Origin: Pseudomonadales bacterium
GTDB taxonomy: Bacteria; Pseudomonadota; Gammaproteobacteria; Pseudomonadales; Azotimanducaceae
Direction of reading: 5' to 3'
NCBI GenBank assembly: GCA_016779425.1
Contig: JADHNQ010000003.1
Coordinates: 1-36,941, forward strand
DNA: 36,941 nucleotides
The translations under genes and the position numbers were made by a program. Shown here piece by piece: positions 17,542 through 25,417 of the stretch. Position 1 is the first letter of the stretch; each line of letters begins with the position of its first letter. Below the pieces are notes generated by a model. The model saw nothing but the letters and a program-made list of their open reading frames with translations. It was not told the origin of the DNA and searched no databases.

Positions 17542-18342
17542 ATGTTAACCAATGAACTGGTTCCTCGTCATGACGAGGGCGGTATTACAACTCTCACCCT
17601 CAACGCTCCTAACACCATTAATGCCCTGTCAGAGACGATGATGGCGGCGCTTGGGTCGCAACTCGATCGTATCGTCGCCGATGACGCTGTCCGTGTGGTG
17701 GTTATCCGGGGTGCCGGAGCACATTTTTGCGCTGGCCATAATCTTAAGGAAATGGCTGCGCGCCGGAGCGATGCAGACGGTGGGCTAGGGTACTTCCGTG
17801 CTCTGTTTCAAACGTGTTCTGAAGTGATGTTGCGTATAACGCAGTTGCCGCAACCGGTTATCGCGGAGGTCAGCGGCATTGCGACAGCCGCAGGTTGCCA
17901 GCTGGTAGCCGCCTGTGACCTGGCCGTTGCCTCGAACGATGCGCGTTTCGCCACGTCGGGTGTCAATATTGGGTTGTTTTGCTCGACACCCCTTGTTGCC
18001 TTGTCGCGCACTGTTGCGCGTAAGCACGCGATGGAAATGCTGTTAACGGGTGGTTTTATCGATGCTCAGCAAGCTGTTGGTATGGGGCTCGTTAATCGTG
18101 CCGTCCCGGGGGCTGAGCTTGCCGACGCGACTCGCCAACTAGCGGTGGACATTGCAAGTAAAACGCCCGCCGCAATCAAGGTAGGCAAGCGTCTCTTTTA
18201 CGAGCAGGCCACGCTGAGCATGGAAGAGGCTTATGCGATGGCAGGTGAGGTCATGGCTTGCAATATGATGGCGGACGACACAACAGCAGGCATTGATGCT
18301 TTTATTAACAAGCGGCCAATGCCCGAGTGGTGTGGCAAATGA
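17542..18342 (+). CDS. Enoyl-CoA hydratase/isomerase family protein (DmdD-like possible)
   Basis: VVVIRGAGAHFCAGHNLKEM, QPVIAEVSGIATAAGCQLVAACDLAVAS, crotonase motifs. Start at ATG 17542 gives better spacing from AAGGAG than 17536. Confidence 0.9.
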   Translation: MLTNELVPRHDEGGITTLTLNAPNTINALSETMMAALGSQLDRIVADDAVRVVVIRGAGAHFCAGHNLKEMAARRSDADGGLGYFRALFQTCSEVMLRITQLPQPVIAEVSGIATAAGCQLVAACDLAVASNDARFATSGVNIGLFCSTPLVALSRTVARKHAMEMLLTGGFIDAQQAVGMGLVNRAVPGAELADATRQLAVDIASKTPAAIKVGKRLFYEQATLSMEEAYAMAGEVMACNMMADDTTAGIDAFINKRPMPEWCGK

Positions 18343-19955
18343 CATTTCAGGGACCGGAGCTCGACAAAACACCTGCGAACTTCACGGCAATGTCCCCAGT
18401 GACAATGCTCAAGAGAGTTGAACGTGTACACCCCGAGTTACCAGCGCAAATTCATGGGAATATTTGTCGAGACTGGGGCGAGGTAGCCTTACGTTGCCGC
18501 CGGCTTGCGTCTGCGCTTGCAAACCGCGGTGTAAAAAAAAGCGACACGGTTGCACTCATCGCGCCAAATATCCCGGAAGCGCTCGAGTGTGCTCTGGCCG
18601 TGCCGATGATTGGAGCGGTTCTAAACGCAAACAATATCCGCCTGGATGCTCGCACGCTCGGTTACATCCTTGAACACGGTGAGGCCTCGGTGTTGTTGGT
18701 TGATACCGAGTTTTCGCAACTGGCGCGTGAGGCAGTGGCCCTGTCGGGTAGGCGTCTCCTTATAATCGATATTGAGGACAGCGAAGGTCCGGGCGGTGAT
18801 CGCATCGGTGAGTTGACGTACGAGGCTCTGCTGGCCGAGGGCACCGATGATTTTCCTTACACCCTGCCTGATGATGAATGGGATGCATTGGCGCTGAACT
18901 ATACCTCGGGCACAACGGGGCAGCCGAAAGGTGTAGTTTATTCTCATCGGGGTGCGTGGACTAACGCCGTTAATAACGTCATCACCTGGTCAATGCCGCA
19001 CCACCCTATTTATTTGTGGACGCTACCACTATTTCACTGCAATGGTTGGTGCTTCCCTTGGACGATTACCATGCTAGCGGGTACGCATGTATTCATGCGA
19101 AGCCCAACAGCCGAGGGAATCTATCATGCGCTGGGTGAGCACGGTGTAACACATTTGTGCGGTGCACCGATCATTATGTCGATGATTGCACAAGCACCTG
19201 AGCGCCAACGACGGGCCTTCGAGCAAAAGGTCAAACTTATGACCGCCGCAGCCCCACCGCCTGCCTCTGTCATCTCAGCAATGGAATCCATGGGGATTAG
19301 TGTGACCCATGTTTATGGCTTAACCGAGGTTTATGGACCCGCTGTCGTCTGCGCTGAAAAAGAAACGTGGCAGGCACTTCCGCTGGATGAACAAGCCAAG
19401 TTGAAATCTCGCCAAGGTGTGGCTTACGAGCTCGAGGAGGACGTTCTAGTCCTTGATCCTGAGACGGCCCAACCTGTGCCTTGGGATGGCGCAACTCAGG
19501 GCGAAGTGGCGTTTCGCGGAAACATCGTGATGAGGGGGTACCTCAAGAGACCTGAGGATACGGCAAACGCGTTTAGAGAAGGATGGTTTTGGTCGGGAGA
19601 CTTAGCGGTACAACATCCTGATGGCTACATTGAAATAAAAGATCGCGCCAAAGATATCATTATTTCAGGTGGGGAGAATATCTCCTCCATCGAAGTGGAA
19701 AATGCGCTTTATAGTCACCCGGCAGTCAGTCTAGTTGCGGTGGTGGCTATGTCGGATGAGACCTGGGGTGAGGTTCCCTGTGCCTTTGTCGAATTGACTG
19801 ACGATGATTCTAATATTACCGAGGCAGAGCTCATCGCTCATGCGCGGACATCGCTAGCGGGTTTTCAGCGTCCCAAGAAAATTATTTTTGGCGAACTTCC
19901 GAAAACATCGACAGGGAAAATACGCAAGAACGAACTTCGAGACCGTCTTCGGTAG
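18339..19955 (+). CDS. Acyl-CoA synthetase / AMP-dependent ligase (DmdB-like possible)
   Basis: LNYTSGTTGQPKGVVYSHRGAW, YGLTEVYGPAVV, GWFWSGDLAVQHPDGYIEIKDRAKDIIISGGENISSIEVENAL, PKTSTGKIRKNELR. ATGA overlap with the hydratase. Confidence 0.95.
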   Translation: MTFQGPELDKTPANFTAMSPVTMLKRVERVHPELPAQIHGNICRDWGEVALRCRRLASALANRGVKKSDTVALIAPNIPEALECALAVPMIGAVLNANNIRLDARTLGYILEHGEASVLLVDTEFSQLAREAVALSGRRLLIIDIEDSEGPGGDRIGELTYEALLAEGTDDFPYTLPDDEWDALALNYTSGTTGQPKGVVYSHRGAWTNAVNNVITWSMPHHPIYLWTLPLFHCNGWCFPWTITMLAGTHVFMRSPTAEGIYHALGEHGVTHLCGAPIIMSMIAQAPERQRRAFEQKVKLMTAAAPPPASVISAMESMGISVTHVYGLTEVYGPAVVCAEKETWQALPLDEQAKLKSRQGVAYELEEDVLVLDPETAQPVPWDGATQGEVAFRGNIVMRGYLKRPEDTANAFREGWFWSGDLAVQHPDGYIEIKDRAKDIIISGGENISSIEVENALYSHPAVSLVAVVAMSDETWGEVPCAFVELTDDDSNITEAELIAHARTSLAGFQRPKKIIFGELPKTSTGKIRKNELRDRLR

Positions 19956-20042
19956 TTTCGGACGCTGAGTTCCTATCGCGTGGCGTTATGGAAAGATCTC
20001 GAGTAATGGGTTACTGCGATTGTTTATCCGGAGGAGTTCAAC

Positions 20043-20105
20043 GAGGCGGCGGGAGTTTGAGTCTTCGCTGTCGCTCGACAGACCTCCGCTGCGCTACGGC
20101 CACCC
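20043..20105. repeat. Attachment-like direct repeat, copy 4
   Basis: GAGGCGGCGGGAGTTTGAGTCTTCGCTGTCGCTCGACAGACCTCCGCTGCGCTACGGCCACCC; 60/63 identical to 14580-14642. Confidence 0.8.
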
Positions 20106-20189
20106 TTCCCTTCGGGCGCGGTTTCAGCTGTCACAGCCGCCAAAACAAATAAGAGCGAACTAAAGGTGGTGCTGATCTCTTTGTGCTGG

Positions 20190-20355
20190 AAGTGGCGGCA
20201 GTTTGATGGAGTATGTCCCCATAAATACCCCTCCTTGCCCCTAAATGTGACGACAGGCGTATGGACTTGGATTGATGACAAGTGCATAAGAAGCCCCTTA
20301 GATAAGGGGCTTTGTAGAGCCAGCCGGACATCGCCGGACTTTAGTTTGGCCAAGG
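20190..20355. repeat. Diverged integrase-upstream/attachment module without an integrase
   Basis: Order GGCGGCAGTTTGA - GTATGTCCCC..CCTTGCCCC..TGTGACGA - AAGCCCCTTAGATAAGGGGCTT - GCCGGACATCGCCGGACTTTAGTTTGGCCAAGGC parallels 14022-14590. Confidence 0.6.
20291..20312. terminator. Hairpin paralogous to 14519-14540
   Basis: AAGCCCCTTA GA TAAGGGGCTT, perfect 10-bp arms. Confidence 0.6.
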
Positions 20356-20362
20356 CACGGAA

Positions 20363-20890
20363 TCATCCTTCATTGCTAAGCGCCGCTATTACGTCATCGA
20401 CGATCGCATCAGCTTTCTCACGAATCTGGTCACCTGTCGCGTCCTGAATAGGATGCGATACTAGTAGGTACCTCGCATCAGCCATACCCAGAGCCTTCGC
20501 CTGGATTTTTGCGGCGTCCCCAAATTCTGTCGAGGCAATGGCCACAGCAGGCTTTTTCTCGATTTCAAAATAAACGGTGTCATGCAAACTGCACGACGTA
20601 CAGGAACCTCAGTCGGCAAGACCTATGACAACAAAGTCATTGATTTTTTTGATCTCCCTGCGCAGATCAGCCGGCGCCGGTTTTGAAAAGGTGGGTTTTT
20701 GATACCGATTAACTTCAACTTGAGGAAGTCGCCGTTCCATCGCTTCCTGAAGACGGTCTAAAAACTCATCGCTCCGCCTTTTAGCAATATCAAGCAGGGC
20801 GACCTTGCCTACGATCGCCTCCGGTCTTGGTGTTATCTGTCGAGCAACCGGTACCTCTTCGTTGGTCGGATCTAGCAATGTCACTGACAT
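20363..20890 (-). CDS. UGSC family selenoprotein (Sec encoded by in-frame UGA at 20609-20611)
   Basis: Reading through TGA gives MSVTLLDPTNEEVPVARQITPRPEAIVGKVALLDIAKRRSDEF...KKINDFVVIGLADUGSCTSCSLHDTVYFEIEKKPAVAIASTEFGDAAKIQAKALGMADARYLLVSHPIQDATGDQIREKADAIVDDVIAALSNEG*. ORF track splits it at 20609 and 20587. RBS AAGGAGAG upstream. Confidence 0.88.
20579..20597 (-). promoter_or_regulatory. Candidate bacterial SECIS hairpin
   Basis: GUCGUGCA-GUU-UGCAUGAC on the minus strand: 8-bp stem with one G-U pair; loop starts 20 nt after the UGA with G first. Confidence 0.7.
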
Positions 20891-20910
20891 ATCACTCTCC
20901 TTTGCCTCAT

Positions 20911-22482
20911 TTACATATAGTCGTCTATTTTTCTGGAAACCGGAATAGAGCCCATGCTTCTGGGGATCCAGCCGTGAAAGAATGCGGTGCATTTACCAGC
21001 CTCGCTGCCTGCCACAACAATTTCAATGTGATCTTCCGCACCGAATTTTCCGATTCGCCTATCGGCCGGTAGCTGAGCCAGGCCGGCAAGCTGTTCCGGT
21101 GATGCACTCGGGCCTTGAATAAGCTCTTGCACGGACTTTTCACTGGCTTTCTGAATGTCTCTGCGCAAGGCGGATTTGCTAACCTTGTCACGTTTAAAAA
21201 CATCGTTGTGCTCTGGAGAAACAACCATCAGGCAGTTTGAAGAAGCGTACCAGTTGGCATTGAACATGCCTTTAGTAGCTTCGCCGATGGCTGCGGCCAG
21301 CACAGGTGCTTCGGTGGTTGTTTCATCAAGAATCAAAGTTGGACCTGCCGACATGGCAAGCGTTGTAACCACCGAATCGTTGGCGTCAAACCCGCGATCA
21401 ACATGAAACGGATCCCAGCAGGACCTCTCTTCCCACTCGGCAAAACACATGGTGAATTTCATGGGGTTTGAAAATGTCGAACGCTCTGTGCCGCCTGGCT
21501 TTGCGCCACCAACGTTGCGGATGACCAGCCTGAGTGCGCGGCCAATCGTCGCATTGGCGCGATTTCCCTGGCCTAGCGCGCCTAGCCCCATGTTCATCTT
21601 CAGAAGATGGCGAATTGGACCGTTGACAATCATGACTGGACTAGCACCCATAGTCGTTGCCATGACGCCATGGATATTAAATTCATCGGTGCACACGGCA
21701 TCAACTGCCGCCATGACGACTGGCAGGTACTCAGGTCTGCATCCAGCCATGACAGCGTTGATGGCAACTTTCTCGACGGTCACCTTCGCCATGTTCGGCG
21801 GCATGATGGCGATCACCTCCTGCGGATCTAGACTTGTACCCTGCAGCATGCTGAGCACTCTTTGAGGCGTTGGTGGAATAACCGGCAGGCCGTCAGTGAA
21901 TCCTTGATCAAACATGAACTCGAATTCGTCGTCTTGGCTGCCCATCTCTATTCGTCGCGCTCTTATCGGACTGTTTTCTGCCTCAGCCTGAAGCCGTTCA
22001 GCATGCAGCGGATCGACTGAAAGTGAACCACAACCTGGGCGCCAGCTGGGGAGTGAGTCCCATTCAACCGTATGTTGAGTAATAGCGTGTTGTTCGAAAA
22101 GTTCAGCGACCAACTCTTGCCATTCCTCACGGACAAAACCGCTGCGTTCGACCAGTACGTGGCCCCCGGAGTCGGTCAGAAATACCTGGGGTACGATTTC
22201 AATGTCATTGATAAACGATACTTTTAGTGCACTGTCATCGAGCAGATTGAAGGGGGGGTCAAACTCACTCATTAACCGGGAGTTACCACTACTGGTCTGA
22301 CCGATAATAAAAAAGTCGAGTTCACTGGATAGCGAATCATTTATGGCCGCTAGTACGGGTAGGACGAGCCTGCAAGTAGGGCAGTCCTCTTTGATAAAAC
22401 AGACAAGAGATCGGCGCGCACTGGGGAAGCTGCGCTTTATGCCCGTGGAGTCTTCCAGTGTGAATGGGGTGATAACTGACAC
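20911..22482 (-). CDS. Thioredoxin-like domain (CPTC) fused to a large UGSC-associated domain
   Basis: N-terminal SARRSLVCFIKEDCPTCRLVLPVLAAINDSL is thioredoxin/peroxiredoxin-like; long C-terminal region FMFDQGFTDGLPVIPPTPQRVLSML...HIEIVVAGSEAGKCTAFFHGWIPRSMGSIPVSRKID. Confidence 0.8.
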   Translation of the reverse strand: MSVITPFTLEDSTGIKRSFPSARRSLVCFIKEDCPTCRLVLPVLAAINDSLSSELDFFIIGQTSSGNSRLMSEFDPPFNLLDDSALKVSFINDIEIVPQVFLTDSGGHVLVERSGFVREEWQELVAELFEQHAITQHTVEWDSLPSWRPGCGSLSVDPLHAERLQAEAENSPIRARRIEMGSQDDEFEFMFDQGFTDGLPVIPPTPQRVLSMLQGTSLDPQEVIAIMPPNMAKVTVEKVAINAVMAGCRPEYLPVVMAAVDAVCTDEFNIHGVMATTMGASPVMIVNGPIRHLLKMNMGLGALGQGNRANATIGRALRLVIRNVGGAKPGGTERSTFSNPMKFTMCFAEWEERSCWDPFHVDRGFDANDSVVTTLAMSAGPTLILDETTTEAPVLAAAIGEATKGMFNANWYASSNCLMVVSPEHNDVFKRDKVSKSALRRDIQKASEKSVQELIQGPSASPEQLAGLAQLPADRRIGKFGAEDHIEIVVAGSEAGKCTAFFHGWIPRSMGSIPVSRKIDDYM

Positions 22483-22485
22483 TGG

Positions 22486-22695
22486 CTATAGTTCCACTGG
22501 GATGTTGACGCAGGGTTGCTCACTGCGGTTTCGATGTTCAATCAGGGTCGGGTGTATGTCTCCCTTAAAATCGTCGAGTCCCTGGTGCTCCATCATGGCC
22601 TTTGCCGGCAGTCTCCGCGTACTGGCATCGCCACGTGCCAGGGCGTTTTGTAACCCATCGGATTTAAAAATTTCTTGGCTTGCCGTGTGTTGCAT
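22486..22695 (-). CDS. Small conserved-looking protein, first gene of the probable UGSC operon
   Basis: 69-aa ORF MQHTASQEIFKSDGLQNALARGDASTRRLPAKAMMEHQGLDDFKGDIHPTLIEHRNRSEQPCVNIPVEL; stop abuts the next start; AGGCAGG upstream. Confidence 0.55.
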   Translation of the reverse strand: MQHTASQEIFKSDGLQNALARGDASTRRLPAKAMMEHQGLDDFKGDIHPTLIEHRNRSEQPCVNIPVEL

Positions 22696-22710
22696 TACCT
22701 GCCTCAGTTT

Positions 22711-23289
22711 CTAGTACTGAACCTTATGACCACGCATTACGGTGCTACGTAGGTCCAGAGAGTCGAGACTCATAGTCTCGGGAGCATTGATATCGTTAAG
22801 TTTCAAGTATGGCTCGTAGGACGCTAGTTTGCTGGAGCCATTACTGATCGCGGTGAGCGTACCACGGAATATTGCATGATCTGTCACCGCGTAAAAGTTG
22901 AGAGGTTGACGCAGTTGCACATCAAACCCACCAGAATGTCTGATTTTTTCACCTTTCGCATAGCGATAGGCATCGCCTAGTGTTGCCAGGGTGCCGTAAG
23001 CGAATGCATCAAGGTAATAGGCGGTGTGAACGTGCAGATCTCCAAAGTAGGCCTTTCGCGAAGTCTGTTTGTCCGGTTGGAGAGTCAATGAGTCTCCGGG
23101 GATTTCATAGCGAGGGTCGAATGCTGCTGATGCGGGATTTACCGGGGTAGGGTCAGTTGATGAAGATTGATTCGGCGGTACTTCAGACCAACCAACGGAC
23201 AGGCAAAGTAACACTAAAAGGAAATCAACTCGCGTGATCCGAGAGTTGGTTTTATCTAATGTAACTGGCGTAAGTATTTTCGATATCAT
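22711..23289 (-). pseudogene. N-terminal fragment of a DUF3604 (PHP-like) protein
   Basis: RKAYFGDLHVHTAYYLDAFAYGTLATLGDAYRYAKGEKI...FYAVTDHAIFRG. DUF3604 proteins are usually several hundred aa; this ends at about 190 aa. Confidence 0.65.
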
Positions 23290-23881
23290 CTACGACGCTC
23301 AGGCTTTCCTTGACGATTGCGGCAGCATCGTCAAGGACGTCTTCACCTGTATCCAAGCCCGCGCAGCGTTTCAAGGCAATTTCATTGCCAGCCCACAATA
23401 GGGAGGCCACGAGCCTGGGCAAGTGATTTGTTTTCGGATCTATCTGAAAGTCTGCTGCTAGGTGCTCTGTCAAAACATCTTCGTAGCCCGCATAAACAAC
23501 CAACAGGAAATTGTCATTCATCAGAGAGGAGGCAGCGCGCAGTTGTTCCCGCTTGTGCTCGCCGATACCCATGGGCAGTAAGCCAGCCAATGAGTCGGTA
23601 ATAAAAGTCCGCCAGACATCAAAGGTTGATTGTCCGTCGCTGGCTGCATCGAAGTGTTCCTTTAGATGAGCAATGGCATTCGATGCGGACGCAATTGCCA
23701 GTTCCTCCTTGTTCTTGAAATGTTTGTAGAGAGTCTGGTCATGCAAGCCCGCTTTTTCAGCCACGTCACTCAAGGTTGTGTGTTGGTAGCCTTTCGTTGC
23801 AAACAGGCGCTCGGCAGCATCAACAAGCTGTTCACGATTCTTGTTTTTCGTCTCTGTGCGCTTGGGGTATGCGATAGCCAA
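23252..23881 (-). CDS. TetR family transcriptional regulator
   Basis: QLVDAAERLFATKGYQHTTLSDVAEKAGLHDQTLYKHFKNKEELAIAS. Confidence 0.92.
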   Translation of the reverse strand: MAIAYPKRTETKNKNREQLVDAAERLFATKGYQHTTLSDVAEKAGLHDQTLYKHFKNKEELAIASASNAIAHLKEHFDAASDGQSTFDVWRTFITDSLAGLLPMGIGEHKREQLRAASSLMNDNFLLVVYAGYEDVLTEHLAADFQIDPKTNHLPRLVASLLWAGNEIALKRCAGLDTGEDVLDDAAAIVKESLSVVDDIENTYASYIR

Positions 23882-24017
23882 TTTCAGATCCCTAAAAAAT
23901 CTGGTAGATCACCTTAATTGAACGCTTTGATTTGAACAAGACAGCAATTGGTGGGAGTATCCCACATATGTATAGTCAAGTATATTAAAGTCATCTGGTC
24001 TCGCTAGGAGTGCCTCT

Positions 24018-25361
24018 ATGACCCGTACAGTGCAAGGCGAGGTCGCATCAGTTCGAGGTCGGGATGTCGGGTTCTTGTTGTTTCTGACCTTCCTCAATGT
24101 CATCAACTATATTGACCGTCAGCTGCTGGCAGGCTTCGCCAACTGGATTGTGCCCGAACTGGAACTGAGTAATACGCAATTTGGTCTGCTTACGGGGCTT
24201 ATCTTCATATTTTTCTACGCGATTATGGGGCTGTTTATGGGGGCCTTGGCGGATCGCGTCAATCGTACTCGTCTGATTGCTTTTGGTTTAGGGCTTTGGA
24301 GCCTATTGACAGCGGTATCTGGCGCGGCCCGCGGTTTTGTTTCCCTTGCTATTCCGCGCATGTTCATCGGCGTTGGCGAATCGATTCTGACGCCGGCCAG
24401 CATCTCGCTTATTGGTGATCGATTTCCAGAGCACTGGCGTGGTCTGGCAGTGGGAGTTTTCGGTACCGGTGTGCCGATTGGCATCGCCGGTAGTATGTTT
24501 ATTGTGGCTTACCTTGAACCCTATCTAGGGTGGCGCGGCTGTTTTTATGCGCTTGGCGGACTTGGTGTTGCTTTGGCAGCAATAATGTTGCTGATCAAGG
24601 AGACACCTCGCCATCAGGTCATAACGCACACAGTGGAAACAGGCATATCGCTGCCAGCCATCATTAAGACATTGAAGACCTTGATTGCGGCCTCACCCGC
24701 GCTCGGCTACACGGTGCTCGGGTCTATTATTTTCGCCTTTGTGCTCGGTGCGGGTACCTTCGAACAGCTTTGGTTCGTAGAGGAGCGAGGCTTCGACCGG
24801 ACTGAGGTGGCCCGGATCACAGCGTGGATGGCGATTTCAGGAGGTGTGATCGGCAACTTTATCGGCGGTGTCGGCGGCGATCTCTTTTTACGTTGGACTG
24901 GTATTGGTCGACCCACTTTTTTGGCGTTGGTTATGATTATTCTTGCGCCAATTAATATTGCCTATCGACTTGTTGATGGCGATAGCATCTGGTTTCTCAT
25001 TGGAATTTTCAGTGTCTTCTTCCAGTTGGGCTGTTTCTACGGCCCAGCGTTCGCCACCATTCAGGATCTTGTTCCTGCCAACGCACGTGGAATGATGACG
25101 GGTTTTCTTGTCCTGATGATTCAACTCGCAGGAGTCGGGATAGGCGTGACCAGTGGCGGGGTGCTCATCGACTGGCTGCAGTCCTCAGGTAGTGATTCAC
25201 CTTACTCTACTGCGCTATTCATATTTACGCTGATTTCACTTCTTTCAATTCCCCTTTTCTTAATGGCCGGCCACCGCTTTGAGCGGGACAGACAGGCTGT
25301 CCAGGCGAAGTATTCTGAAAAGCTTGATTTAAATATAGTTAGCTATAATATAAAAATATAG
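24018..25361 (+). CDS. MFS transporter (spinster-like family)
   Basis: FLTFLNVINYIDRQLLAGFANWIVPELELSNTQFGLLTGLIFIFFYAIMGLFMGALADRVNRTRLIAFGLGLWS; 12-TM pattern. Confidence 0.92.
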   Translation: MTRTVQGEVASVRGRDVGFLLFLTFLNVINYIDRQLLAGFANWIVPELELSNTQFGLLTGLIFIFFYAIMGLFMGALADRVNRTRLIAFGLGLWSLLTAVSGAARGFVSLAIPRMFIGVGESILTPASISLIGDRFPEHWRGLAVGVFGTGVPIGIAGSMFIVAYLEPYLGWRGCFYALGGLGVALAAIMLLIKETPRHQVITHTVETGISLPAIIKTLKTLIAASPALGYTVLGSIIFAFVLGAGTFEQLWFVEERGFDRTEVARITAWMAISGGVIGNFIGGVGGDLFLRWTGIGRPTFLALVMIILAPINIAYRLVDGDSIWFLIGIFSVFFQLGCFYGPAFATIQDLVPANARGMMTGFLVLMIQLAGVGIGVTSGGVLIDWLQSSGSDSPYSTALFIFTLISLLSIPLFLMAGHRFERDRQAVQAKYSEKLDLNIVSYNIKI

Positions 25362-25370
25362 ATAACTATA
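25334..25370. repeat. Long imperfect palindrome between the MFS and TonB-receptor genes
   Basis: TATAGTTA-gc-TATA-atataaaaa-TATA-ga-TAACTATA. Confidence 0.6.
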
Positions 25371-25417
25371 ACTATGTTCTGCTGGGCTTAAGTCATGAGC
25401 TCGTAAGGAGACGTTTA

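Noticed and set aside
20609-20611. TGA as an ordinary stop or nonsense mutation
   Set aside because: Coding character continues in frame, the DUGSC signature is exact, and a SECIS-like hairpin lies at the expected distance. Selenocysteine is the better explanation, pending sel genes in the host.
21449-21865. 138-aa ORF antisense to the thioredoxin-fusion gene
   Set aside because: Antisense shadow, no recognisable family.
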